From the NCBI GenBank assembly GCA_963739995.1, contig CAVUCH010000018.1, forward strand, positions 62,001 through 126,000: 64,000 nucleotides of DNA, given 5' to 3'. Below the pieces are notes generated by a model. It was not told the origin of the DNA and ran no database searches. It was given only the letters and a program-made list of their open reading frames with translations. This DNA is from CAVUCH01 sp963739995. GTDB lineage: Bacteria > Acidobacteriota > Vicinamibacteria > Vicinamibacterales > JAENWD01. The position numbers and the translations under genes were made by a program. Positions 35,150 to 43,695 of this stretch are shown in pieces; the first letter of the stretch is position 1; every line of letters starts with the position of its first letter.

Positions 35150-36190
35150 TCAGAACGTGATGATTGGCTTCACATCGTGCTTCTGCCGCTCGAGCGCCTC
35201 GCTCCAGCGTTCCACCGGCACGCGCCGGTTGATCACCCGATCGAGCCACCCGCGATCGGCCCGCGCGAGCGCTGCCGCCGCCATCTCGTAGTGCCGCCGG
35301 TTCGAGTTCACCGTACCGAAGACCACGTTGTTGTCGAGCACCAGCTCGCGATTGAGGCTGCCCAGATCCATGGGAATCGAGCGCCCGCCCGACGAGACGC
35401 CCGTCAGGCACGCGATGCCGGAAGGCTCGAGCACGTGCATGACCTGCAGAACCAGGTGGCTGACCCCGGTGCATTCGACTGCGATGTCGCACCCGCGCCC
35501 CGCCTCCTGGACGCTGCTGGAGTGGTAGACCGCGCCAAGGTCCCGCACGAGATCGGGCTTCGGCCCGTCGGTGACTTTATCGAGGACGTGCACGTCGAAC
35601 CCCCGCTGGCGTGCCAGCAGGGCCGCGAGCAGCCCGATCGGCCCGGCACCCGTGATGAGCACGCGTGACGGCCGCCACACCGCGCGCGCGGCAATCCGCT
35701 CGATGTGTTCCCACGCCTTCGCCACCACGCTCGTAGGTTCAATCAACACGCCCGCCAACCCGAGGGCGCGATCGACGGGCACGGCAAACGGTGGTTCAAC
35801 GCGGAAGTAATCGGCGCCGAAGCCATGCAGCCCCTTGATGCCGTGCTCCGCATACTGGCCATTGCGGCACATGTCCCACTCGCCCACCGCGCAGCTGGGG
35901 CACGGCACGGGATCCGGCTGCCGCACGATGCCCGCAACGTGCTGCCCCGGCGTCAGTCCGCTGCCGGGCGGCGCCTCGACCACCTCGCCCAGTGATTCGT
36001 GGCCGAGAATCAGACGATCCGCGCCGGGTGGCGCCGTCCCGTACTCTCCACGCACGATTTCGATGTCCGTGCCGCACACCCCCATGGCCAGTGTCCGCAC
36101 GAGCACCGACCCGGCCGAGACCGGCGGCTCGGGCACATCGTCGAGCCGTGCGGAGCGCGCGATGCGGGGCTGTACGGTGATCGCTCTCAC
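35150..36190 (-). CDS. Zinc-dependent glucose 1-dehydrogenase-like enzyme
   Basis: A 346-residue medium-chain dehydrogenase of the archaeal-type glucose dehydrogenase group. The catalytic zinc is bound by Cys in MGVCGTDIEIVRGEYG and by His/Glu in LILGHESLGEVVE. The structural zinc site reads CPSCAVGEWDMC. The NAD(P) site is VLITGAGPIGLLAALLARQR, and the C-terminal Gdh domain contains NVVFGTVNSNRRHYEMAAAAL. It would oxidise glucose or another aldose to the lactone in the cytoplasm. The gene lies beside a truncated glucoamylase-type gene on the same strand, so the two may once have formed a glucan-to-gluconate unit. Confidence 0.85.
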   Translation of the reverse strand: MRAITVQPRIARSARLDDVPEPPVSAGSVLVRTLAMGVCGTDIEIVRGEYGTAPPGADRLILGHESLGEVVEAPPGSGLTPGQHVAGIVRQPDPVPCPSCAVGEWDMCRNGQYAEHGIKGLHGFGADYFRVEPPFAVPVDRALGLAGVLIEPTSVVAKAWEHIERIAARAVWRPSRVLITGAGPIGLLAALLARQRGFDVHVLDKVTDGPKPDLVRDLGAVYHSSSVQEAGRGCDIAVECTGVSHLVLQVMHVLEPSGIACLTGVSSGGRSIPMDLGSLNRELVLDNNVVFGTVNSNRRHYEMAAAALARADRGWLDRVINRRVPVERWSEALERQKHDVKPIITF

Positions 36191-36223
36191 GTCGAGTTCC
36201 TCCAGGCTACGGAGCCGTCGAAT

Positions 36224-36481
36224 TCATTGCCGGCGATGCTCGGCCGGTCCGGTCTGACCTCGAGTGAGGTTATATGCGGTGTTGACGAGGCTCAAGTGAC
36301 TGAACGCCTGGGGAAAGTTGCCCAACTGCCGCCGGGCGTCGGGATCGTACTCCTCCGCGAGCAGACCGACATCGTTCGCGAGGCCGGTCAACCGCTCGAA
36401 CAACCGCTCCGCCTCGTCCTGCCGGCCCAGGAGGATGTAGTTGTCGACGAGCCAGAACGTACACGCGAGGAACGATGAGCG
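36224..36481 (-). pseudogene. C-terminal relic of a GH15 glucoamylase/trehalase-type gene
   Basis: The last 85 residues of a family 15 glycoside hydrolase: SSFLACTFWLVDNYILLGRQ, DEAERLFERLTGLANDVGLL, AEEYDPDARRQLGNFPQAFS and HLSLVNTAYNLTRGQ, then a stop at 36224. The NDVGLLAEEYDP and GNFPQAFSH motifs are diagnostic of the family. The 500 or more upstream residues are absent: 5' of 36481 the sequence loses any match and the next gene on the other strand begins. It ends 34 bases before the glucose dehydrogenase start. Confidence 0.72.
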
Positions 36482-36662
36482 CGTAGTCTTCGATGCGCAG
36501 ATTCACGGTGTAGACGCTGCGAACAGGGCCGGCTGGGCTACGATGGGCCGTCCGGCAGTCGTATGCAGTGCCCGTGCCGACCGACTGCCGGAGTACCGGC
36601 GGCGGGGTCGATAGAGGCCACATGGCAGACGCAGGTCACGCGCCAAAACGGCGCCCCGGATC

Positions 36663-37409
36663 ATGGCAGAGGTGACGCTCGAGTTCATCGGCTGCGGCGA
36701 CGCATTCGCGTCTGGAGGGCGCTTCCAGACATGTTTTCTCGTGCGCGGCAGCGACCGTCCGTTCCTGATTGACTGCGGCGCTTCGGCTCCGGTCGCGCTG
36801 CAGCGACGCGGCGTCGATCCGTCAGGCATCTGCCTCGTGATCGTGTCGCACCTGCACGGCGATCATGTGGGTGGGCTCCCCTTCGTCCTCCTGGATGCGG
36901 CGTACAACAGGCCCAGGTCGGAGTCGCTCGTGATCGCAGGACCGCCGGGAATCGAAGGGCGGGTCCTCGAGACGCTCGAAGCCCTGTATCCGGGCACACG
37001 CGAAACGGTCTCCTCGCTTGTGCCGTTCCGCTTCGTCGAGCTCGAGAACCGGCGTGAGATGGCGCTCGGGGCCGTGCTCGTCACTGCGTTCGGCGTCGAG
37101 CACTCCCAGAAAACACCCTGCCTGGGCATACGCGTGGAGCTCGATCGCAAGGTGATCGCGTATTCGGGCGACACGCAGTGGACGCCGGCACTCGTGGACT
37201 TGTCGCGCGGGGCGGACCTGTTCGTCTGCGAGTGCACGGGCTTCGACGAGCCGCTCCCCTCCCACCTGTCGCACGCGGAGCTCTCCGCGCACGCGTCCGA
37301 GTTCGACGGCGTGCGGATGGTACTCACCCACCTTGGTCCGCACATGCTGGCCCATGCCGCCGAAGCGCGGTGGCCCTGTGCGGACGACGGGCTGGTGATC
37401 CATGTGTGA
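36663..37409 (+). CDS. MBL-fold hydrolase, RNase Z-like group
   Basis: A 248-residue beta-lactamase-fold hydrolase. The start is MAEVTLEFIGCGDAFASGGR, as in RNase Z/AtsA-like proteins. Metal motif II is IVSHLHGDHVGGLPF (HxHxDH). Other ligands are the His in FGVEHSQKT, the Asp in IAYSGDTQWTP and the final His in VLTHLGPHM. It lacks the long exosite arm of true tRNase Z, so a phosphodiesterase or sulfatase-like role is as likely as tRNA 3' processing. The ATG at 36663 is the first in frame. It stands alone. Confidence 0.82.
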   Translation: MAEVTLEFIGCGDAFASGGRFQTCFLVRGSDRPFLIDCGASAPVALQRRGVDPSGICLVIVSHLHGDHVGGLPFVLLDAAYNRPRSESLVIAGPPGIEGRVLETLEALYPGTRETVSSLVPFRFVELENRREMALGAVLVTAFGVEHSQKTPCLGIRVELDRKVIAYSGDTQWTPALVDLSRGADLFVCECTGFDEPLPSHLSHAELSAHASEFDGVRMVLTHLGPHMLAHAAEARWPCADDGLVIHV

Positions 37410-37677
37410 TGGCGAGGCCAGACACCGTCCGCCCTGCGGGCGCGCCTTGAATGGGGCTCCGTCAGCTCCATCACACTCGCGATCGTTGTTGCCGCGGTCA
37501 TGTGGATTGCAGCGGTGGGCAGCCGAATTGGACGCGACGCGATAGCACAATCACGCGGTGATCGGGCGGCGTGGCGTGCTCAATTCCAGCTCGGCGTCCT
37601 GGCGGGTCAGGATGCGCCCGTCTTCGCATGAGAGCGCCAGGGAGCACTCCAGGCGGCACGGCGTCAACGGCGCCGCC

Positions 37678-38373
37678 TCAAGCGCGGGCCAGGTCGAGAC
37701 GCCATGGCGCGCCCACCGGCGACTCGGCGACCAACTGCCGGACCAGCGGCAGGAACTCCCGACGCGGTATCTCCCGGGCGCCGAAGGTCGCGAGGTGTTC
37801 CGTCTTCATCTGGCAGTCGATCACCCCGAAGCCCCATCGCTCGAGTTGTCGCACCAGGTGCACCAGCGCAATCTTCGACGCGTCCGTGCGCCGTGCGAAC
37901 ATGGACTCGCCGAAGAACGCCCGCCCGAGCGCCACGCCGTAGAGACCACCCACCAGTTGGCCTTCCATCCATGTCTCGATCGAGTGCGCGACGCCCGCGG
38001 CGTGCAGCCGTTCGTACGCCGTGATCATCCGACGGTTGATCCAGGTGCCCGGCTCCAGGTCACGCGGCGCTGCGCACGAGCGAATGACCTCACCGAACTT
38101 CGTGTCCGCGGTGACGCGGAAGTCACCTTTCCTCAGGCGCCTGGCGAGCGATTTGGCGACGTGCAGTTCCTGCGGAAACAGCACCATGCGCGGGTCGGGG
38201 CTCCACCAGAGGATGGGGTCGCCCTCGCTGAACCAGGGGAAGACCCCCTGGGCGTACGCCTCGACGAGCGTACCCACCGACAGGGTGCGGCCCATGGCAA
38301 GCAGGCCGTTGGGCCGGCGCAGCGCGCGGTCGACCGGCGGGAAGGGGTCGCGTGGGCCGAGAACGGGAACCAT
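37678..38373 (-). CDS. aat: Leucyl/phenylalanyl-tRNA-protein transferase
   Basis: A 231-residue enzyme that adds Leu or Phe from aminoacyl-tRNA to N-terminal Arg/Lys of proteins, marking them for ClpAP in the N-degron pathway. Family motifs are intact: FPPVDRALRRPNGLLAMG, the YAQGVFPWFSEGDPILWWSP block, GTWINRRMITAYERLH, GVAHSIETW, GGLYGVALGRAFFGESMF and GFGVIDCQMKTEHLATFGA. The length and fold match E. coli Aat. The ATG at 38373 gives MVPVLGPRDPF. Further upstream in-frame sequence is not conserved. Confidence 0.92.
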   Translation of the reverse strand: MVPVLGPRDPFPPVDRALRRPNGLLAMGRTLSVGTLVEAYAQGVFPWFSEGDPILWWSPDPRMVLFPQELHVAKSLARRLRKGDFRVTADTKFGEVIRSCAAPRDLEPGTWINRRMITAYERLHAAGVAHSIETWMEGQLVGGLYGVALGRAFFGESMFARRTDASKIALVHLVRQLERWGFGVIDCQMKTEHLATFGAREIPRREFLPLVRQLVAESPVGAPWRLDLARA

Positions 38374-38620
38374 GGGGACGAATGACAGACGCCGAATGCA
38401 GCATCTCAGACGGCGACGTTCCGCACAACCGGCGGGTGCGGAGGGAGGGAGTCGCAGAACGAGGCGGCGGTCGAGAATCATCCTCACGCACTCACGAGTG
38501 GTACGATGCCGGTCCTCGGAACTCATGCGGCGTACCCGCGTGCGTAGTTGAACGCTGTCGCTGAATGTAAAGCGCTGGCCGAAGATATCCCTCGGGATGG
38601 GTCTGTGCGGAGCGTGAGAC

Positions 38621-39061
38621 GTGTCACCTGAATTTCCGGCCGGCCACGAATACTCCGCACCCTCCCTTGGAGAGCAGCGCTCGAACGCCGCGATTGCCGT
38701 CGTGTCCGAGTTCTGGCGGCTGATGGGGTCCAACGATTTCGCATCGGTCGCTGCCGTGCTGGCCGCCGACGTCGTACTCGAATGGCCGCAGTCACGCGAG
38801 CGCATCCGCGGGGCGGAGCGCTTCGCGGCGATGAACGCCGAGTACCCGGCGCACGGCCCATGGGTGTTCACGGTGCACCGGATCGTGGGTGGCGCAACCG
38901 ACGCGGTGTCGGACGTGTCGGTCACAGATGGTGTCCAGACGGCGCGCGCCGTGACGTTCTTCACGGTTGCTGACGGCAGGATCGTCCGGATGACCGAGTT
39001 CTGGCCGGAGCCGTTCGCGCCCGCGGCTCACCGCGCGCATCTCACCGAGCGGATGGAGTGA
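38621..39061 (+). CDS. NTF2-like (SnoaL-type) nuclear transport factor 2 family protein
   Basis: A 146-residue SnoaL/NTF2-like cone-fold protein, probably from a GTG at 38621. The pattern NAAIAVVSEFWRLMGSNDFA, SVAAVLAADVVLEWPQSRER and IRGAERFAAMNAEYP, then the strand ARAVTFFTVADGRIVRMTEF, is typical. Members act as small enzymes or ligand-binding proteins; no catalytic assignment is possible. Its stop lies five bases before the TTG of the next gene, whose ribosome-binding site (GGAG) overlaps the end of this gene, so they are probably co-transcribed. Confidence 0.75.
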   Translation: MSPEFPAGHEYSAPSLGEQRSNAAIAVVSEFWRLMGSNDFASVAAVLAADVVLEWPQSRERIRGAERFAAMNAEYPAHGPWVFTVHRIVGGATDAVSDVSVTDGVQTARAVTFFTVADGRIVRMTEFWPEPFAPAAHRAHLTERME

Positions 39062-39065
39062 CGGA

Positions 39066-40085
39066 TTGAGCGGGCACGAATGCAGGGCTCGCGATGACGG
39101 TGCTCCCGACGCGGACGAACCAGTGTTGATACGGCCTGTTCAGGAGTCCGATGCGGAGGATTGGGCGCGCATGCGCCAGATGCTCTGGCCGTCCGCTCCG
39201 GGTGAGCACGCCGCGGAGATCAGTGCGTTCTTCCGGGGCGACCGCTCGGTCGCCGCTCAGGTTTTCGTGGCGGTGGATCATGTGGGCCGGCCGATGGGTC
39301 TTGCCGAAGTGTCGATTCGTTCGTACGCGGAAGGTTGCCATTCGGATCGCGTCGCGTACCTCGAAGGGTGGTTCGTGGACGAGAGCCATCGAGGGACGGG
39401 GGTCGGAGCCGCCCTTGTGCGGGCGGTCGAGGCATGGGGCAGGACTGAGGGTTGCACGGAGCTTGCGTCGGATACCGAAATCGGGAACCACGCCAGCGAG
39501 GCCGCCCATCGTGCGCTGGGTTTCGAGGAAGCAGGCCGGGTCGTCTGCTTCAGAAAGGCGTTGAGCGAAGGAGACCTCGATGCGGAGGGACGACGCGTAC
39601 ACGGTCCGGCCCGGGACGACTCGTTTGCGACACCGGAGCGAGGTTCCCTCAACCTTCGTCGCGTCTGTCCGCTGCTTCAGGTCTTCGACATGCCGGCGTC
39701 GCTGGTCTTCTACCGGGACGTGCTCGGGTTCGCTCTCGTGGAGACCGCCCCGGCGGCGGGCGAGGTGACCGGTGACCAGTTCGGGTGGGTCTGGCTCCGG
39801 CGCGACGATGCGGAACTGATGCTCAACACTGCGTACGATCCGGAGGCTGTGCGGCCGCCGACGCCCGACCCGTCGCTGGTGGCGGCACACGGCGACACGG
39901 CCCTGTTCATCGGCTGCCCGGACGTGGACGCCGCATACGAGCATCTGCGGGCGCACGGTGTGCCCGTGGGCGCGCCGACGGTGGCCCCGTACGGCATGAA
40001 GCAGCTGTACGTGCGGGATCCCGACGGCTTCACGCTGTGCTTCCAGTGGCCCGCAGAGACACCGCACACCGGACCTGCGACGTGA
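39066..40085 (+). CDS. Fusion of AAC(6')-type acetyltransferase and VOC (bleomycin-resistance-like) domain
   Basis: A 339-residue two-domain protein. Residues 20-165 are a GNAT of the aminoglycoside 6'-N-acetyltransferase type (LIRPVQESDAEDWARMRQML, FFRGDRSVAAQVFVAVD, EGWFVDESHRGTGVGAALV, EIGNHASEAAHRALGFEE). Residues 195-330 form a vicinal-oxygen-chelate domain of the bleomycin-resistance type (PLLQVFDMPASLVFYRDVLG, YVRDPDGFTLCFQWPAE). Both are known drug-modifying or drug-binding folds, so antibiotic self-protection is possible but untested. The start is TTG at 39066 with GGAG seven bases upstream. The two domains share one uninterrupted frame. Confidence 0.85.
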   Translation: MSGHECRARDDGAPDADEPVLIRPVQESDAEDWARMRQMLWPSAPGEHAAEISAFFRGDRSVAAQVFVAVDHVGRPMGLAEVSIRSYAEGCHSDRVAYLEGWFVDESHRGTGVGAALVRAVEAWGRTEGCTELASDTEIGNHASEAAHRALGFEEAGRVVCFRKALSEGDLDAEGRRVHGPARDDSFATPERGSLNLRRVCPLLQVFDMPASLVFYRDVLGFALVETAPAAGEVTGDQFGWVWLRRDDAELMLNTAYDPEAVRPPTPDPSLVAAHGDTALFIGCPDVDAAYEHLRAHGVPVGAPTVAPYGMKQLYVRDPDGFTLCFQWPAETPHTGPAT

Positions 40086-40164
40086 GGCGGACCTGCACGC
40101 GCGATCGGCCACGTCTGACGCTTCGGACGGGTGCGTTTTGGTGAGTCGGATTGCGAGGCTTTCA

Positions 40165-40692
40165 ATGCGTGTGCTCTCCGGCATCTCTCTGCTCCTGACC
40201 ATGGCAGGAGCAGCGATCGTCTCTCAGGATCGCGACATGCTCGAGCCCCGCAGGCTGACTGCCGTTGTCGAATTGCGAGCGGCTGCACTCACGCAACAAT
40301 CTGATTCTCCACACCAGGCGGCGAACGACAGGTCTGCCCGACAGATTCTCGGCCGCCTTGCCGGGCGGGAAAAGGAGCCTGCGGGTCGAGTGTTCACGAA
40401 TATCCGGCTCGCGTGGTTGAAGGACGTACCTGCAGAGGACTTCATCAGCATCATGGACGTAGGGTACAGCCGCGCTCTTGGAGTCGAATGCACCCACTGT
40501 CACGTCGCGGACGACTTCGCCAGCGACGACAAGCGCCAGAAACGGGTTGCGCGCGAGATGGCGGTCATGCATAAGAGCATCAACGACCAGCTCGGAAGGA
40601 TGCGCAACCTGCGCGGCACGCCGGAGGAGCGCTTCATCAACTGTGCGGTGTGCCACCGTGGAACGACCGATCCAAACGGCGATGGAGGATAG
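40165..40692 (+). CDS. Secreted di-haem c-type cytochrome
   Basis: A 175-residue exported protein with signal sequence MRVLSGISLLLTMAGAAIVS. Two haem c attachment sites lie in the second half: CTHCH in LGVECTHCHVADDFASDDK and CAVCH in NCAVCHRGTTDPNG. This arrangement, with RVAREMAVMHKSINDQLGRM between, matches the small photosynthetic-reaction-centre-cytochrome-like domain common in Acidobacteria. It would carry electrons in the periplasm. The ATG at 40165 has GAGG upstream; GTG 40141 is an alternative. No partner redox gene is next to it. Confidence 0.82.
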   Translation: MRVLSGISLLLTMAGAAIVSQDRDMLEPRRLTAVVELRAAALTQQSDSPHQAANDRSARQILGRLAGREKEPAGRVFTNIRLAWLKDVPAEDFISIMDVGYSRALGVECTHCHVADDFASDDKRQKRVAREMAVMHKSINDQLGRMRNLRGTPEERFINCAVCHRGTTDPNGDGG

Positions 40693-40836
40693 GGCAAACC
40701 GTCTGCCCGCCTGGACGCCCGGCCCCGGTGACTGGCTGGTGCGGGCCAGCCGCCGCGCCGGCCTCGAGGCGCGGCGACACGGCTGTCCGGGACGACGCGT
40801 AGCCCCCATGGCGGCGGTATTCGATAGGAGAGAGAC

Positions 40837-41247
40837 ATGGCGGAGAGCGCTGATCCTGATCGGCCGCGCTGGGGCATCGCGCCCTACTTCCTTGTGGATG
40901 ACGTCGTCGCCACGGCGAACTACTATCGGGACAAGCTTGGCTTCGGCTACGAACGCTTCTGGGGTGACCCGCCGGCCTTCTGCATGGTGTGGCGCAATGG
41001 CGTCATCATCATGCTGAGTCAACTGGAACAGTCCGGCATCATGCGACCCAACCACGCCGTCGATCCCGAGGGAGGAGCGTGGGATGCCTACATCTGGGTG
41101 GACGACGCCGACGCGCTCTATTCGGAGTTCAAGTCGAGGAGCGTCAGGATCGCCCGCAACATCTGCGATCAGGTGTACGGGTGCCGCGACTTCGATGTAG
41201 AGGATTGCAACGGGTACAGGCTCTGCTTTGGGCAGAACATCGCATGA
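40837..41247 (+). CDS. VOC-family (glyoxalase/bleomycin-resistance-like) protein
   Basis: A 136-residue single-domain vicinal-oxygen-chelate protein with GATAGGAGAGAG just before the ATG at 40837. Typical segments are IAPYFLVDDVVATANYYRDK, LGFGYERFWGDPPAFCMVWR, YIWVDDADALYSEFKSRSV and the closing RDFDVEDCNGYRLCFGQNI. Members include glyoxalases, dioxygenases and drug-binding proteins; residue pattern alone does not decide. It is convergent with the dipeptidase gene (35 bases apart) and resembles, in fold only, the second domain of the fusion protein at 39066. Confidence 0.8.
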   Translation: MAESADPDRPRWGIAPYFLVDDVVATANYYRDKLGFGYERFWGDPPAFCMVWRNGVIIMLSQLEQSGIMRPNHAVDPEGGAWDAYIWVDDADALYSEFKSRSVRIARNICDQVYGCRDFDVEDCNGYRLCFGQNIA

Positions 41248-41281
41248 AGCTGGCAGCACCGCACCCCGTTCCGGGCGGCTG

Positions 41282-42349
41282 CTACCCCCACGCGCGGCGC
41301 AGGAACCCTACGAAGTTCCCGTGCGCGATGGCTTCGATGTCCTGCTCGTCGTACCCTCGGGACCGCAGCAGGTGCGGGATACGTGCGAGGTCTGCAATCG
41401 TGTCGATCTCCGATGCGGTCTGCTCCCTGCCGAACGCCCCGTCGAGGTCGCTGCCGATGCCAACGTGCCGCGTGCTGCCGGCAACCTGACAGATGTGGTC
41501 GATGTGGTCGATCAGCCGATCGAGTGTCACGCCCGCGTTCTCGGGGGTGCTCCTCCCCCGCTCCCAACCCGGCACGATCATCCAGGCGTCGAGCGCGACG
41601 CCAATCACCGCGCCACGCTCTGCCAGCGCGCGGATCTGATCGTCCGAGAACTGCCGATTGTGCGGCACGAGCGCGCGGCAGTTGGAGTGGCTCGCCCATA
41701 CGGGCCCGCGGAACGCCTGCAGCGCTTCCCAGAAGCTGGTGTCGCAGAGATGCGTCGCGTCGAGGATCACACCGAGCCGCTCCATCTCGCGCAGCAGCTC
41801 GCGGCCGGGGATGCCGATGCCGCCGTCTGCGTCCGTGCCATGCGCGTACGTTCCCGGACCGTAATGCGCCGGTCCGATGGCGCGCAGGCCAGCCTCGACT
41901 GCCTGTTCGAGGTGCCGGATCGAGACAATGGAATCAGCGCCCTCGAGACTCAGGACGTACCCGACCGGAAGATGTTCCCCGGTGTCGCCCATCCAGCGTT
42001 GGAGGTGCCGATCCAGACTGGCGGCGTCCCGCACCTGCACCAGCTCGCCGCGCCGCTCCATTTCGCGGTACCACGCGAGCTGCCCCTGCGTCATCGCCCA
42101 CGCCTGCTCCGGCGAGTGCCAGCCGGGCAGCGGATTGCCCAGGTGCACATGACGTGCGATCTGCGTCGCAACGCACAGGCCGACACGCCCGCGCCGCAGC
42201 TCCGCGAAGGAGACCGTTCCGCGAGCGCGGTCCGGCCGATCGGTCATGCCCCGCTCACGGCCTCGGATCTCCTGCACCGGCTTCGAGAAGTCGCGGTTCC
42301 ATTCGAGCGCGTTCATGGCGAGATCGAGATGGGCGTCGAAGATGAGCAT
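41282..42349 (-). CDS. Membrane dipeptidase (peptidase M19)
   Basis: A 355-residue M19 dipeptidase, a zinc enzyme that cleaves dipeptides, often with a D-amino acid in second position. The metal site starts with FDAHLDLAMNALEWNRDF (HxD). The bridging Glu is in YVLSLEGADSI, and further His are in LDATHLCDTSFW and WASHSNCRAL. The C-terminal Asp is in HVGIGSDLDGAF, and the end YDEQDIEAIAHGNFVGFLRR is conserved. No signal peptide is seen. The ATG at 42349 lies five bases after the permease stop, making it the last gene of a D-amino-acid-type operon. Confidence 0.88.
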   Translation of the reverse strand: MLIFDAHLDLAMNALEWNRDFSKPVQEIRGRERGMTDRPDRARGTVSFAELRRGRVGLCVATQIARHVHLGNPLPGWHSPEQAWAMTQGQLAWYREMERRGELVQVRDAASLDRHLQRWMGDTGEHLPVGYVLSLEGADSIVSIRHLEQAVEAGLRAIGPAHYGPGTYAHGTDADGGIGIPGRELLREMERLGVILDATHLCDTSFWEALQAFRGPVWASHSNCRALVPHNRQFSDDQIRALAERGAVIGVALDAWMIVPGWERGRSTPENAGVTLDRLIDHIDHICQVAGSTRHVGIGSDLDGAFGREQTASEIDTIADLARIPHLLRSRGYDEQDIEAIAHGNFVGFLRRAWG

Positions 42350-42354
42350 GGGGG

Positions 42355-43695
42355 TCAGGCTACCATGCTGGCAATCAGCACGAGACACAGCGCGACCACG
42401 GAGAAGAGGGTCTCGAGCACAGTCCACGTGGCGAGCGTCTGCACGACGCTCAGGTTGAAGTACTCCTTCACGAGCCAGAAGCCGCCGTCGTTCACGTGCG
42501 AGGCGACAATCGAGCCGGCACCCAGCGCAATCACGAGCAGTTCCACGTTCGTGCCTGGCACTGCGGCGGCAACAGGCACCATGATGCCAGCGGCCGTGAC
42601 GATGGCGACGGTCGCTGACCCCACCGCAATCCGCAGCAGCGCGGCAATGACCCATCCAAGCAGCAGGGGCGAGAGCTGCAGGCCCGACGTGATGCCCTGA
42701 ATGGCGCCGCCGACCCCTGCCACGTCGAGCACGCGACCAAACCCGCCGCCGGCCCCCACCACCAGCAGCACCGATGCAACCGGGGCCAGGCAGTCCTCGC
42801 TGAACCGGAGGAGCTCGCCACGACTGCGGCCGCACGCAACCCCGAACACGTAGAACGACACGAGAACGGCAACGACCATGGCGACGATGGGACTGCCGAT
42901 GAACTCAGCTCCGGTGCGCACGCTGCTGCCGGCGGGCCAGATCACTGCGGCGGCGGTGGCGGCCAGCATCAGCACGATCGGCAGCAGAATCGCGAACAGC
43001 GTCGCCAGGAACCCGGGGCGGCGACGGCCAGCACCAGCGCTCAGCTCCGCCGCGAGTGCGCCTGGCGTGGTCGGGATCCGGCGGCCAACCAGCCACCCGA
43101 GCGGCGGACCCACGATCAACGCCGCCGGCAGGCCGATCGCGAGCGACCACGCGATCGTCCGGCCCGTGTCGGCGTGCAGCCGTTCGATCGCAGCGAGCGG
43201 GCCCGGGTGGGGCGGCACGAGGCCGTGCGAGGCCGACAGGCCGGCCAACAGCGGCAGCCCCAACAGCAGCAGCGGGAGCTTCTCCCGGCGCGCCAGCGTG
43301 AACACGATCGGCGCGAGCAGCACGAGGCCCACGCTGAAGAAGACCGGCAGGCCCACGACGAACGCGACGAGTGCCAGGACCCAGTGCACGCGCCGCGCGC
43401 CGAAAAGCCGGATCAGGCGTTCGGCGACGACCTCCGCACCACCGGACTCCGCCAGCATCTTGCCGACGATGGTTCCAAGCCCGATGACGCCCGCGATGAA
43501 CCCCAGCGTGTTGCCGACACCCTCCTGGAAGGCGCGCACGACCGAGCCGAGCGGCATGGCCGACGAGGCGCCTACGAAGAGCGAGATGAGGGTCAGGGCA
43601 ACGAAGGCGTTGAGTCGCGCCCAGGCGATGAGCAGGACGAGCGCGACGACCGCCGCGGCCGTCCACAGCAGCAGAGCGTGATCGGGGGACGTCAC
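42355..43695 (-). CDS. GntP-family permease (gluconate/D-serine type)
   Basis: A 446-residue H+-coupled permease of the GntP family (GntT, DsdX, YgbN relatives) with about 12-13 membrane helices. Recognisable segments are GNTLGFIAGVIGLGTIVGKM, LAESGGAEVVAERLIRLFG, VVGLPVFFSVGLVLLAPIVF, SHGLVPPHPGPLAAIERLHA and the C-terminal SHVNDGGFWLVKEYFNLSV. The family moves gluconate, other sugar acids or D-serine. The neighbouring D-serine-dehydratase/D-threonine-aldolase-like enzyme makes a DsdX-like role plausible, but sequence alone does not decide. The GTG start overlaps the upstream stop by four bases (GTGA). Confidence 0.88.
   Translation of the reverse strand: MTSPDHALLLWTAAAVVALVLLIAWARLNAFVALTLISLFVGASSAMPLGSVVRAFQEGVGNTLGFIAGVIGLGTIVGKMLAESGGAEVVAERLIRLFGARRVHWVLALVAFVVGLPVFFSVGLVLLAPIVFTLARREKLPLLLLGLPLLAGLSASHGLVPPHPGPLAAIERLHADTGRTIAWSLAIGLPAALIVGPPLGWLVGRRIPTTPGALAAELSAGAGRRRPGFLATLFAILLPIVLMLAATAAAVIWPAGSSVRTGAEFIGSPIVAMVVAVLVSFYVFGVACGRSRGELLRFSEDCLAPVASVLLVVGAGGGFGRVLDVAGVGGAIQGITSGLQLSPLLLGWVIAALLRIAVGSATVAIVTAAGIMVPVAAAVPGTNVELLVIALGAGSIVASHVNDGGFWLVKEYFNLSVVQTLATWTVLETLFSVVALCLVLIASMVA

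Noticed and set aside
37500..37631. A 43-residue frame starting MWIAAVGSRIGRDA after the MBL hydrolase
   Set aside because: Only an internal ATG, no ribosome-binding site, and the hydrophobic part lies upstream of it; too weak to call a gene.
40690..40836. A gene between the cytochrome and VOC genes
   Set aside because: Only 150 bases, GC-rich, with no frame showing a motif.
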